Origin: Hofstenia miamia
Lineage: Eukaryota; Xenacoelomorpha; Acoela
Direction: 5' to 3'
DNA length: 64,000 bases
Assembly: GCA_004352715.1 (NCBI GenBank)
Contig: SCFE01000031.1
Location: 1,088,923 to 1,152,922, forward strand
Made by a program: the position numbers and the translations under genes. Under the pieces are notes generated by a model. The model was not told where the DNA came from. It saw only the letters and a list, made by a program, of their open reading frames with translations, and ran no database searches. Positions 1 to 13,148 of this stretch are shown one piece after another (position 1 is the first letter of the stretch; every line of letters begins with the position of its first letter).

Positions 1-97
1 TACTGTTTGCATTCATACCCCACACCGAGTATGAACTAATTCCTGAAATAAATGCTGATAGGAATGGGAAAGAAATTTTGCCAATGCTAATCCATGA
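1..97 (+). other. Open reading frame running into gap, unidentified
   Basis: In frame 2 these bases read without a stop into the gap (ending ...EILPMLIH). The composition, rich in Glu, Asn and Ile without low-complexity runs, would fit an exon or a transposon ORF, but 32 codons cannot be assigned. No splice site or start can be placed, so this is only a possible partial coding segment. Confidence 0.2.
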
Positions 98-1097
98 NNN
101 NNNNNNNNNNNNNNNNNNNNNNNNNNNNNNNNNNNNNNNNNNNNNNNNNNNNNNNNNNNNNNNNNNNNNNNNNNNNNNNNNNNNNNNNNNNNNNNNNNNN
201 NNNNNNNNNNNNNNNNNNNNNNNNNNNNNNNNNNNNNNNNNNNNNNNNNNNNNNNNNNNNNNNNNNNNNNNNNNNNNNNNNNNNNNNNNNNNNNNNNNNN
301 NNNNNNNNNNNNNNNNNNNNNNNNNNNNNNNNNNNNNNNNNNNNNNNNNNNNNNNNNNNNNNNNNNNNNNNNNNNNNNNNNNNNNNNNNNNNNNNNNNNN
401 NNNNNNNNNNNNNNNNNNNNNNNNNNNNNNNNNNNNNNNNNNNNNNNNNNNNNNNNNNNNNNNNNNNNNNNNNNNNNNNNNNNNNNNNNNNNNNNNNNNN
501 NNNNNNNNNNNNNNNNNNNNNNNNNNNNNNNNNNNNNNNNNNNNNNNNNNNNNNNNNNNNNNNNNNNNNNNNNNNNNNNNNNNNNNNNNNNNNNNNNNNN
601 NNNNNNNNNNNNNNNNNNNNNNNNNNNNNNNNNNNNNNNNNNNNNNNNNNNNNNNNNNNNNNNNNNNNNNNNNNNNNNNNNNNNNNNNNNNNNNNNNNNN
701 NNNNNNNNNNNNNNNNNNNNNNNNNNNNNNNNNNNNNNNNNNNNNNNNNNNNNNNNNNNNNNNNNNNNNNNNNNNNNNNNNNNNNNNNNNNNNNNNNNNN
801 NNNNNNNNNNNNNNNNNNNNNNNNNNNNNNNNNNNNNNNNNNNNNNNNNNNNNNNNNNNNNNNNNNNNNNNNNNNNNNNNNNNNNNNNNNNNNNNNNNNN
901 NNNNNNNNNNNNNNNNNNNNNNNNNNNNNNNNNNNNNNNNNNNNNNNNNNNNNNNNNNNNNNNNNNNNNNNNNNNNNNNNNNNNNNNNNNNNNNNNNNNN
1001 NNNNNNNNNNNNNNNNNNNNNNNNNNNNNNNNNNNNNNNNNNNNNNNNNNNNNNNNNNNNNNNNNNNNNNNNNNNNNNNNNNNNNNNNNNNNNNNNN
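98..1097. other. Assembly gap (1000 N)
   Basis: Exactly 1000 undetermined bases, probably a default-size scaffold gap. Reading frames that cross it are meaningless. Confidence 0.99.
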
Positions 1098-1557
1098 TTG
1101 TGGACTCATTAGGTTACGGATACGGGTACGACTAAGGAAATAATAAACCTCTCATTTTATTCAACACGTACATGCACATATAATTGATTACACTGTGATG
1201 ATACTATGCCGTTGGCGAACACGAATGTCTGGTAATTACAGACTATTATTTAGTGAGATGAGAACTAACAATGAAAATGAGGTTTTTACTTTTGCAATGA
1301 GATAGAAANGTAGCTCCTGGCGATCATTAGATCTTCCCAGCCCAAATTGTGGACTCATTAGGTTACGGATACGGGTACGACTAAGGAAATAATAAACCTC
1401 TCGTTTTATTCAACACGTACATGCACTTATAATTGATTACACTGTGATGATACTATGCCATTGGTGAACACGAATGTCTGGTAATTACAGACTATTTTTT
1501 AATGAGCTGAGAACTAACAATTGAAAAGAGGTTTTTACTTTTGCAATGAGATAGAAA
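1098..1557. repeat. Direct repeat, two ~211-bp near-identical units, joined near a single N
   Basis: The segment 1098-1308 reappears at 1347-1557 with only a few substitutions; both start with the same TTGTGGACTCATTAGG motif. A lone N sits at 1309, at the end of the first unit, and 37 bp of other sequence follow. The first unit also abuts the 1000-N gap. This looks like two alleles or overlapping contig ends placed side by side. Confidence 0.8.
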
Positions 1558-4405
1558 TTAATAAGTGAGACAAATAGGGTAGCACCATGCACTAATCGAG
1601 CACTGAACTGTTTCTGCTTCTAAAGACTCCGCTTCGGCTGGAAGCCACGTTAATTGATCATCTTGGAAATACCTAAAGTATCGTATCAAATACTTGGATG
1701 AATTACAATTGTTTTTTATTAGTTATTTTCTCATTACTTGTTTTCCCCAGAATCAGGGCTGTTGTTATCTAAGTTAAACCTTCTGCAGAGTCAATTAGTT
1801 ACTAGTACAATTACAGCCCACGATTCTACAATATATATAATTAATTTCGGTTTAGCGCTGTCTCTAATCTATTGTATTTAAAAATACAATAATTGCTGAA
1901 AGACCCTAGTTATTTAAGCATCCCTAGAAATAGCGCGTTCTATGAAAAAAACTCCTAAAGTTATTATTTTAGATTTTCGCCTTTTTAAATTGAAAAATCT
2001 TTATATAGAAGAAGAATAATATTAATATTGAACAAAGTATATGTGTCAGAGAAGCAAAAACAATTACAAAATTTACAAATCAATATATTCACTTTATAAT
2101 ACACTAAGCTTTGTAACTTCAGTTTCTGTTTGTCGTCTACAAATGATGGAAACAGTTAATAAAATGAATTCCTATAAATCTTGTAGTTCTTCAACTCTTT
2201 CTGATGTACATCTATGATAATTATTTTAGCATATACGTTAACAGAATCTGCTAAAAAAGATGCTGTTCTAAGCGTTTTGAAATCTACTCTACTTCTTACG
2301 TCAGCGGTAACTTTGAAAAAATAAAATTCTAGCTTCAAAAACTCATTTTTGTCTCAAAATGCTTCATTTTTCTGTTACTTGTTGATTCGCTTTGTTTTTG
2401 TTTAACACCTTAAAGTTAACTTGACATTAGTTAAGAAATCTGTTAAAGTTTCATTTTGCAGTAGACTTTTTAAAACAACTTCTACTGATTTAAGATTCCA
2501 TCTAAGCCACATTAATTTTCTGTCTATAAATCTGTTGAAATTTGAATTTACAGTCACGCATGTAAGTAAATGTTACCTTCGAGAAAGAAGCCGCCTATGT
2601 TCCTATATTGCTTAACAATGCACGACTATTACTCTTGTTATTTTATTAATATTTCAAAAAATTAACAGGTCATATCGGGTCAATGACAATTATTTAAAAT
2701 TTGATGAGGTCATAGCGATTCATCATATCGTTTTGGCTGACCTGTTTTCATTCTGTTGCAACTTTTACATATGTCCTTGCAAAGTCTAAAAGTTATATAT
2801 CCCGAGCTCAGAGCCCCCGACCACATGCTAGAGAATTAATTGTAACGGTGCACAGTTTTAATACTAAAATTACGAAAATTGGACACAGGAATATTTCTAT
2901 ACTAGAACAAAAATCAATGTAGCACTTTCTAATTGATATCAATTAACAAAGGTGTGCCTCAAAGAAGAAGCCTAGAGCATTGCTTTTTTATTTATCTATG
3001 AATAGCATAACTGAATTCAAATTAATACAATAAGCAGACTATAAATTTATTTTCTATGGCACTACATTTCTTAATGCACAGTAAGTAGCTAATTCAATTA
3101 AATACTTTTGTTCCAAATAATAAGGATAATTTAATTAAATACAATTATTCACACTCTAAATTTTAATAAATCTTTCTTAGATGCTAGTACTTTTAAATAT
3201 TTACTGCTTAGCAATGAAGTAAATTTTAACAGAATAATGCACTAAATTAAAGAACCAAGACAGAGTTATTAAAATTTTACAACTTCTTAGTACAATTCAA
3301 AAATAGTTGCACAGAGCAGAAGCCTTATTCTTGAAAATGTATTTGAATATTTTGAAACCTGGCAGTGGAAGATTCACACTAAGATCGAACGATTAATTAA
3401 AATCAGTCTCTTCAGCGTAGTGGAAAACACATAATATCAAATAATTTTAAATTTAAAATTTATATGGATGTTCATTGTGAGTAATGCCTTATTGAACTTA
3501 TAGGCTTTATTGAATAATGTGGGAATTCCATTACGCTGTTGAAGAGACATTAGGGGATATAAATATTATGACTAACAAGATTATTTCTGAGAAGATATTT
3601 CGCATGTTTAGTGCAGCAGGGCTTACTAAATTCCGTAGACCCTGAGCTATGGACTCTGCTATGTTCTTTTAATGCTATTAGAAGAGTCTTACATTGATAT
3701 ATACTTAACCAAGTTTCATAACACTATTGTTTAATTTTATCAATAAACCTTGATAAATGATTCCGTCGTCAATTGGCCTAGAGTTGGCACCTTCAAAATT
3801 CCAAAACATTTTACCAAATCAGATAATCGTCATAACTTGGAAAAAAAGTTCATAATTTTTTTCTGAAAATGCAGTTCTGCACCATCAATCTTATAATACG
3901 AATTTGATGCGTGAATGAATTGATAATTGCTTTCAACTGCTTGTTCCTGCAAGCAGGACAGTAATTTATTATATAATAATCTCGCAACAGCATCTATGAT
4001 CGTGGGTACGAAGAACACAGCATGCCAATTGCAAGATGAATTTCTTGCAATCCACAAAGTATTTGAATTTGAAAAAAAACCCTATTTTGTTTTTTGTATT
4101 TAGAAAAATAAAATTGGTTGAAGTTAGTAATAATTTTTAGTAATATAAAAATAGCGCTTGAACATCAAATTATCAGAAACTTTAAAATAAATTCGACCCC
4201 TCAACTGGAATTTTTCGCTACACTCGAAATTAATGATGCCTCACCAAATCCAAGAATCCTGACGGTCCCCAATAATATAATATTTCAAAAAATATTAAAT
4301 AATACTTCATAAAAGAGTGATTCAATTTTTTTTAAAAAAATATTAATAATATAGTTTCATTGAAGACTATGACGTAACTATAAATAGCACAAAATAGTTG
4401 CATAT
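1558..4405. other. AT-rich stretch, nothing recognised
   Basis: Only short frames of 60-75 codons with no family resemblance, such as 3830-4057 on the minus strand. No RNA gene and no clear repeat structure. Confidence 0.5.
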
Positions 4406-4510
4406 CAAACTTGTCAATTAACTAAACTTGAGCACTGCATTGGATATACAACGAGTCTGTTTAAAACATAGGTAATTTATTGTTCTGCTTTTCATTTTTA
4501 CTGCAAAATT
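4406..4510 (+). repeat. Diverged relative of the hAT-type MITE at 50160
   Basis: It starts CAAACTTGTCAA, close to the MITE terminus CAGACTTGTCAACGAGC at 50160. It then shares GGATATACAACGAG and a TTCTGCTT block in the same order and similar spacing. I could not find the opposite terminus, so this is an old or truncated copy. Confidence 0.5.
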
Positions 4511-6696
4511 ACAATTATTTTAGCCCGAATAAATTGGCCACTGTTTTTAAAAAATTATTGATTAAATTGTTTGCAGTAATTAACTTGTTATTATAATAAT
4601 ACAACTTTCTTTATAAGCTTGTAGCTTCCGTGAAGATAAGTTATATTCAAAAGCGGATGGAATTTAGCTATATTAATATATGCAGAAGCAGTAAAAACTA
4701 ATAAAGGATAAATCTCTTTTCTTTGAACGATTAAGTGTTCTTTTTACAATGATGAAATAAAATTTGATTCTGGAATGAAAATTTAATGCAAGCTATAAGA
4801 TGTATCTAGACAATGTTAAGCATATCCATAATTATAATAGACAACAACTTTTGCCTGTGTGGTTAGAGCAAAACTAGACAAACTTCCTCTGACATATTAC
4901 TAAGGTGTGTAGTGTTAGTTTTGAAGATTAATTGGCTATTATAGCAATCTAGCTACATTTAAATTTTCACCAATAGTACATAATTGAATCCTGTCTTATA
5001 AAAATTAGCTTCACATACTGTTATAACTTCTTGAACGCCGAAGGAAATTTAAAACATTTAGCTTTCATAAAAATTTTATTTGGAATAGTTGTTTATGCCT
5101 TTGATTTCCACCAATAGTTGCATTTGTAAATTTATTTTCTAAGGCATACAAAACATTTCCGCAATCCACTATCTAGCTCAACGTTAGTAAACACATTAAG
5201 TGGTTCCAAAATGGCATTAGCAAAAACTTACTTTTTGGCTTTTTTCCGTGTAACTGGAAACCCATCGTTCCATGCAAAGAAACCCATTTTTAAGTTATTC
5301 GCTGTTTGGGATCTTTTTACACGGAAGCCAAATGCAATGGGCATTTTCTCTTAATAAACTCGTCCAATAACTGATATGTTGTTACTTTTTCTGACGTTTG
5401 CATCCCGAGATGTGCTGTTTCAAATTTCCTAAGTTTTCATAGATATTGGCATACACTAGGTAAATGTTGTTTAGAGTTTGTTACCCCAAAATGTGGGGGA
5501 TAACGTAAATGTTTTTTGTAAATTTGAAATTTAATTGAATAACGTAGGACTTTATGTGAATTTCTATATCATAATTTGTGTCTTAACTAATTTTATGTTG
5601 GAATTCATTTTCCAAAATAAGTATGAATCTCTGGAATAAGACACTTAAGAGAATTTATTGAAATTGATCGGCGGTTATGTCAGTCAAATAGACGGCATTT
5701 GATGCTCATTAGCAAGAACTTGCAATAATGTATCACAAAAATATTGAAATGCAATTTATTGCAAAATAAATATATTTCAATAGAGATTTTCTAAAATAAT
5801 TTGAATTTTTTTTGCAAAATATTGAAATATTTTGATTTATTGAAAACTAACTAGTTTAATTAGAGAAAATCAATATTTTTATCAAAGTGGTGATTGGGGA
5901 ACGTACTGAAAGCTACATTTAATATTAGTTTCAAATTTTACCAAACCTGATTTAGCTCGTGTCAGCTATTCATAAACAATTTACACATGACTATGGAATC
6001 CAAAGCCTAGTAGTATGTGGCCATATAATATGCTAAAGCTAAGTTGTAAATAACAAAAAAATTTAACATTTTAAGAATATATTTCACCATAACTGCATTT
6101 GTAATATTAATATTTTTTACTCTTATATTGTATTTGGGTGTGCAATGCGCAGTCAATGATCGACTTTTTTGGTTATTAGAAAACTATTTTATGCCATTCA
6201 AATTGAATTTAACCTAAGCAAATCTTATAAATTTTTTGTAAGCAGGATAAATGCATTGGGTTTTCAATCTTTCATTTATAACCAAGGACTTGTATAATGA
6301 AGAGGATAAGGATATACCCCAATTCCCCCTACCAAAATATTGCAGTAATGAGTTCTTAGACCCCTATGCCAAAAGACTGCTATAAATTTCAATTGGTTAC
6401 TAAGCAAAGAAATATATAAGATAACTAGCTAAGCAGGTAATTTTTTTAAAACACCTTCCAATAATATTGCAATATCTTGCACTATGCAGTATTGAAATAA
6501 TATTGTGAAGAAATTCCCAAACAAATATATTGTAATATGCTTGTTACAATAGGTTGCACAAAAAATTTTGACCAAAATATAAGGTATGTCATGAACTAGT
6601 CGAAAATATGGTATGAAAAAATTTCATGAGTCTGGGATTACAGTAGTAAAGGGGACTCAAAGCCCATCACACTTTTTCTGATTGGTTGATGCGGGA
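4511..6696. other. AT-rich stretch, nothing firmly recognised
   Basis: No gene could be supported. A 37-codon frame with ATG at 5344 and a consensus donor GTAAGT at 5226-5231 (minus strand) exists, but it lies inside a small inverted repeat (GGCTT...CCGTGTAA at both ends, about 5237-5329), so it is more likely a hairpin than an exon. Confidence 0.5.
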
Positions 6697-9310
6697 TCCT
6701 AGCCCATTCAACTATGACTCATGGCCTGCGTTAGGTCACAGATATTTTTGGGACCTAAATTAGTTTGCATGTTTTATTTTACTTAATTTACATCCATTTT
6801 TTGTAAATATACATGACATTGATAATTGAATAATTGGGGGTTTACATCACGGTTTGTGATAATACATTGCTGACTTAATTCACAATACCTTTTGCAAAAG
6901 ATTAATTTTTTTTAATAAAAATAATACATTTGATGCTATTAGTAAGATTTATACATATACATGCTTTCATTAATACACTATTATGATATTAGTTTTACAC
7001 AACAGCCTTTTCTCTGCATTTCTTTTTGGTTTATACAAATTTTTAGGGGTGTACACATTTGCTAACTTTGCACATTTTTCAGTTTATTTGGTTTATGACT
7101 CTTGCTCACAGTCTTGTTGATATCTTTTCAATTGTATTATTTAGTTGTCAAAGAAATGAGAATACATTTTTTCATCCAATTCACCATTTTTGTAGTTGAC
7201 ATACTGCTACAAACTTGATTACCATTGCTAAATATGATTTCTGATCATTAAATTAGTCAAAACTCCATGTTGAGATTGCCTTCTAAATGTACAAATGCTT
7301 GTAAGCAGTGTATTATTCATGCAGGTGCATGGTATTTACAAGATGGATCACCAAGAATTTTGAGAAAATTATGAAATAATAATTTATAGATGAAAACAAC
7401 ATTTATAAAATCACTAAAACCATGGTATAAATATTCTAATACATATTCAGTTAATATCATCCTAATGGTAGAACAAATTGAACATCAATGTCTATAATTT
7501 ATAGTTTCAGCAAGCCACTAGTTAAAAAATAGGAAATTTAAAGTGCATGTGAGTAAACAAAATATTCAACATAGCAAAAATCATGCATAATTTAGTTTGA
7601 AGTGACAATTTAAAAACATATTTAATTAAATGTGAAATATTATAATATAGATGGGTTATGAAAACAAAAGTATCATCATACTTTGTTATTTGTGTGTAGA
7701 TGCATTTGAGTTTTTGAGATTGCCTTCTAAATGTACAAATGCTTGTAAATAGTGCATTATACACATGTAAAAAACATAGGCAAACAGTATTTTAAAGACA
7801 GATTGCTAAGAATTTTGAGAAAATTGCAACTGACAATTTGTAAGTGTAATAACTCTACATTATCAGCCATATGCTGAGTGTTAGGTTGAATATTGCTAAA
7901 AAATACAAATATTTATATGTGCTTGATTAAAATACAAGAGTTAGAAACCAGAAATATTAAGAAGATATGAAATATTGCAAATTACTAAAAACAATGAAAG
8001 CAAAAACATTCAATTCAAGGAGATCAAAGGTGTACCAATGTTTCTATGTGTAGACATATTTTGAGATCTAAACCAAAGCCCCAGCTTTACATGTAGTTTG
8101 AGATTGAAATCAATGCAAAGTATCAGGTCACCAGGGCTAATAACTCAGCTAAGATATTTAAACCATCAGTTCCTTTCAGATTTTTTACTAAGGCTCCATA
8201 ATAATATATGAATTCAACAAGTCAAATTGATATTAATTGGCTTAGACAAGTACTATTTAATGCCATGTTAATCACTTAAAAATCACTTAAAAATGCTTTA
8301 ATTATTGATTGAAATAGGAAACTTAATAACTGTTCTAAGAATAATTTCACCCAAGCTCTGCCACACAAATTCTGAAAACTCAAATTTAAATACATATTCA
8401 GTAAAATTCAACAATAAACATATCTGTATAATTAAAAACCATGAAAGCAAATCATCCATTTTGTAGCTGAGCATAAAACATGGCTAGATTGACCAAGCTT
8501 CAATTTACCCTTGTCAACCAGAATATATGTATGCATATGTTACAGAAGATTTTAGTGCATAGGACAAGAGAACAAATAATTTCTAAATTTCATTAGCTGT
8601 ATAAGTTTTGTGGAAAAAGAAACAAACTTTCACAATTAAACTTTACACAAAGACTTTCTAGTGTATTAAAAATTGTTCTAGTTAAAACAATTGAATTTAC
8701 AACATTTCTGTCCACTAATGAGTTTTGTTGAAATTATGCATATATTTTTTTGGTTCAAGTACAACCTACCTGATATATTTTATATTATTTTTTGTAAAAT
8801 CACCTCTTATTTTTCATATTTCTAGCTAAAAATCAATAATGTTTTGTAAAATATATGCAAGGAGAAAAATAAATCCATCAAGGAATAAGTATTTACACCT
8901 TCTAAAATATAATTACATGCTAAATTTTAAAACAATATTTGGCTTACAACTGAAATATTTTGAAGGTCTATTCTGGCATCAATGAACTTTAAGTCCAATT
9001 TACATTTTAAGCTGTACTCCAGCTTGATGTGCATATTGTTTGGGAATTAAAAAGCAATTTCTGGTATGTAAAATAATTTTTACTGCAGGACCATACTTTG
9101 TCTGAGTTTTATACACATTGCAAATTGTAAACTGTTCACCAACAGGCAAGTTATAAAGAGATATGTATTGTACACAATGGTATTCTTCTGAAACTGAGTT
9201 AATTCATCAACTAATATGGGTCATGGTAACATCTCTTTGGTTTTTAGCAAACATTTCACATCAGATCCAAGTCTTTTCCTATTGCTTGTGATAATTGTCC
9301 ACATGATCTG
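6697..9310 (+). repeat. Left arm of a ~6.4-kb imperfect inverted repeat
   Basis: This arm pairs with 10170-13148 in reverse orientation. Collinear landmarks: ATGACTCATGGCCTG at 6714-6728 with its complement near 13118; GACTCTTGCTCACAGTC near 7098 with 12415-12431; GCTAGATTGACCAAGCTTC near 8480 with 11022-11034; GGACCATACTTTGTCTGAG near 9088 with its complement at 10360-10382. A unit within the arm is itself repeated (7265-7380 and 7695-7830 share GAGATTGCCTTCTAAATGT). No protein-coding capacity was recognised. Confidence 0.85.
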
Positions 9311-9837
9311 TCTTTAACCAATTTCATAGATTTTTGAATCTGTCTGATATATACCCTTTTTCTCATCATTGTTGATAGGCAAAAGAGTGATTAGAGTTGA
9401 AATTATCACTCATTTATTGGAGAGCCTTAACATCTAAGCCATTCAAAATACTTTACCAAGGCTGATGTGTGAAAGAATGAAAAATGAAAGTGTATTTGTC
9501 CTCTAAAGCCTTTAAAAATTGTAATTTGTGTTTTGTAATGTGTTTTATCCCTAATGCACCATATATTTTTATCAGTTTTAAAAGTAAAAAATTATAAAAC
9601 TATATATTTTAATGATACTTGTATTTTTTCTTGAAGCAAATACACCTCCATGTTTTAAACTAATGATCAATCTTTGACAAAACCAACTAATTTCTTTAAC
9701 CATATGCAGGAAAATTTTATAAGCATGCTAATTGTTAAGACCTTTAATATGTTTCCATAAACTACACCCATACATGATTAAAATATTTCTCCAATTATTT
9801 TGATATGTCATGGGCTTGATTGAATTCAATGCAATCC

Positions 9838-9882
9838 CCTATTAACAAGGTCATACTAAAGAAGTATGGCCTTGCCTATTAA
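9838..9882. repeat. Short hairpin in the loop of the large inverted repeat
   Basis: CAAGGTCATAC and GTATGGCCTTG face each other across a 7-base spacer, and CTATTAA / TTAATAG flanks continue the pairing. It sits almost centrally between the two long arms. Confidence 0.7.
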
Positions 9883-10169
9883 TAGTAAGATACAACACCA
9901 ATAAGCATTATTCATTAAGATTGATGGCATATATAATGAATTCTTTAAGATGTACACATGTACACTCTGAAATTATTCAAAGGTTGATTTTGTAAAATGT
10001 GAAAATTGCCAACTTTTTTAGCCACGCCCCTCCATTATTCATGATTTAACCACAAGTTTTGACTCATTAATTAGCACCTGTCAATCAATTGTTAACAAAT
10101 GTGATGACCACTTTTTGTGACAGTCTTCCAAGGAAAAATCTGTAACAATTTTTTTTTGCTGAAATTGCT

Positions 10170-13148
10170 TTAAAAAGCAATAGGAAGAACAACAAAAGAC
10201 CTGAATCTGAGGTGAAATGTTCATTAAAGAATAAAGAGAAGTTACCATGCCCCATATTAATTGATGGACTTAACTGAGTTTCAGAAGAACACCATTGTGT
10301 AAAATACATCTCTTTTTAACCTGCCTGTTGGTGAACAGTTTACAATTTGCAATGTGTATCAAACTCAGATAAGGTATGGTCCTGCAGTAAAAATTATTTT
10401 ACAAAACAGAAATTGCTTATTCCTTCCCAATATTATGCACATCAGACTGGAGTACAGTTTAAAGTGTAAATTGGACTTAAAGTTCATTGATGTCAGAATA
10501 AACCTCCAAAATATTTCAGTTATAAGCCAAGTACTGTTTTAAAATTTGCATGTAATTTTATTTTAGAAGGTGTAAATACATATTCCTTAATGGATTTATT
10601 TTTCTCCTTGCATATATTTTACATAAAATTATGGATTTTTAGCTAGAAACATGAGAAAAAGAGGTGGTTTTACAAAATAATATCCAATATATCAGGTAGG
10701 TTGGATTTGAACCAAAGAAATATATGCATAATTTCAAAAAAAAATTCATTATTTGAAAGAAATGTTGAAAATTCAATTTTTTTAACTAGAACAATGTGTT
10801 TTTAATGCACTAGTCAGTCCTTGTGTAGAGTTTAATTGTGAAAGCTTTTTCCTTCTTTACTGGGTAAGTCATTTTTATATTTTAAAATGTGAAATTCTCT
10901 TTTTCCACAAAACTTATACAGCTAATGAAATTTAGAAATTACTTATTCTCTGGCCCTATGCATGAAAATCTTCTGTAACATATGCATATATATATTCTGG
11001 TTGACAAGGGTAAATTGAAGCTTGGTCAATCTAGCCATGCTTTATGCTCAGCTACAAAATGGATGATTTGCTTTCACGGTTTTTAATTATACAGATATGT
11101 TTATTGTTGAATTTTACTAAATATTTATTTAAATTTGAGTTTTCAGAATTTGTGTGGCAGAGCTTGGGTGAATTTATTCTTAGAACAGTTATTAAGTTTC
11201 CTATTTCAATCAATAATTAAAGCATTTTTAAGTGATTTTTAAGTGATTAACATGGCATTAAATAGTACTTGTCTAAGCCAATTAATATCAATTAAACTTG
11301 TTGAATTCATATATTATTATGGGGTCTTAGTCAAAAATCTGAAAGGAACTGATGGTGTAAATATCTTAGCTGAGTTGTTAGCCCTGGTGAGCTGATACTT
11401 TGTATTAATTTCAATCTCAAAATAAATGTAAAGCTGGGGCTTTGGTTAAGATCTCAAAATATTTCTACACATAGAAACATTGGTACACCTTTGATCCCCT
11501 GAATTCAATGTTTTTGCTTTCATTGTTTTTACTAATTTGCAATATTTCACATGTTTTTAATATTTCTGGTTTCTAGCTCTTGTATTATAATTAAGCACAT
11601 ATAAATATTTGTATTTTTTTTAGCAATATTCGACCTAACACTCAGCATATGGTTGATAATGTAGAGTTATTACATTTACAAAATGTCAGTTGCAATTTTC
11701 TCAAAATTCTTAGCAATCCTTCTTTAAAATAATGTGTGCCTATATTTTATACATGTGAATAATACATATTTAAAAACATTTGTACATTTAGAAGGCAATC
11801 TCAAAAACTCAAAGATTGAAGGCAATGCATTTTGGTTTCAAATGCATTTACACACAAATAACAAGGTAAGATGATACTTTTGTTTTCATGACCCATCTAT
11901 ATTATAATGTTTCACATTTAATCAATTGTGTTTTTAAATTATCACTTCAAACTAAATTATACATGATTTTTTGTTTAATTGCATGCATTTTAAATTTCCT
12001 ATTTTTTAACTAGTAGCTTACTGAAACTATAAATTATGCACATTCATTTTCACTTTGTTGTACTACTAGGATGATATTAACTGAATATTTATTAAATTTT
12101 TCAAGTCATAGCAGAGTTTATTCCACAGTTAAGCGATTTTATAGATGTTGTTTTTCACCTATAAATTATTATTTCATAATTTTCTCAAAATTCTTTGTGA
12201 TCCATCTTTTAAATACCATGTGCCTGTATCAATAATACACTATTTACAAGATACATTTAGAAGGCAATCTCAACATGGAGTTTTGACTAATTTAATGATT
12301 GGAAATCATATTCAGCAATGGAAATCAAGCATTTAGCAGTACATCAACTACAAGAATGGTGAATTGCTTGGAAAAACGTCTTTTCATTTCTATGGAAAAG
12401 ATATCTACAAGACTGTGAGCAAGAGTCATAAACCAAATAAACTGAAAATGTGCAAAGTCAGCAAATGTTGCACCTCTGTAAATTCATATAAACCTAAAAG
12501 AAATGCAAAAAAAGCCATTGTGTAAAACTAATATCATAATAGTGTATTAATGAAAGCATGTATGTGTATAAATCCTACTAATAGCATTGCATGTATAATT
12601 TTTCGGAAAACGAAATTGCCTTCATCATCTAAGTATATATTTCATATGCCTGTAATGTTTAAATATGGTGAATATTTTTTTTGAATTTTGTATGTTGGAT
12701 ATTATAGGAGAAGAAATTTAACATATGGAATTTTCACAATGAAACACCAAAGTATTTGGAAAACAAAAATGTAACACTTTGCATGTAATGTATAGATTCC
12801 TGAAAAATGAATTTAATGATGGCAATCAATCATTAGCACACATTGAATTTTTTATGGAAAAGAAAATTAATCATTTGCAAAACATATTGTGAATTAAGTC
12901 AGCAAAGTATTATCAGAAATCGCGGTNCCCCCCCCCCCCCCCCATTAGTCAGCTAACAATGTCATGTATATTTACAAAAAATAGATGTAATAAAGTAAAA
13001 TAAAACATGCAAACTAAATTAGGTCCCATAAATAAGTGAGCCACTATAGCAAGCACATGACCATGCAACTTCCATGATGTCACTACAACACCCCCATCAA
13101 TATCCACGACATAACACAGGCCATGAGTCATAGTAGAATAGGCTAGGA
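10170..13148 (-). repeat. Right arm of the ~6.4-kb inverted repeat
   Basis: Reverse-complement partner of 6697-9310. It is longer than the left arm. It holds about 250 extra bases around 12600-12890 and about 85 extra bases at 13030-13105, plus a poly-C run at 12928-12942 where the left arm has a short G run. The mismatches spread through the arms say the repeat is old, not an assembly fold-back. Confidence 0.85.
12927..12942. repeat. Poly-C run preceded by a single N
   Basis: An N at 12927 followed by about 15 C. The homologous position in the left arm (near 6835) has only GGGGG, so the run is either an expansion or a sequencing artefact. Confidence 0.7.

Noticed and set aside
78-1143. Long frames through 98-1097, 14243-15242 and 60591-61114
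   Set aside because: They consist of N runs and have no coding meaning.
10085-10542. Frames of 62-74 codons at 10085-10309 and 10354-10542
   Set aside because: They lie in the inverted-repeat arm, have no family resemblance and are not preserved in the opposite arm.
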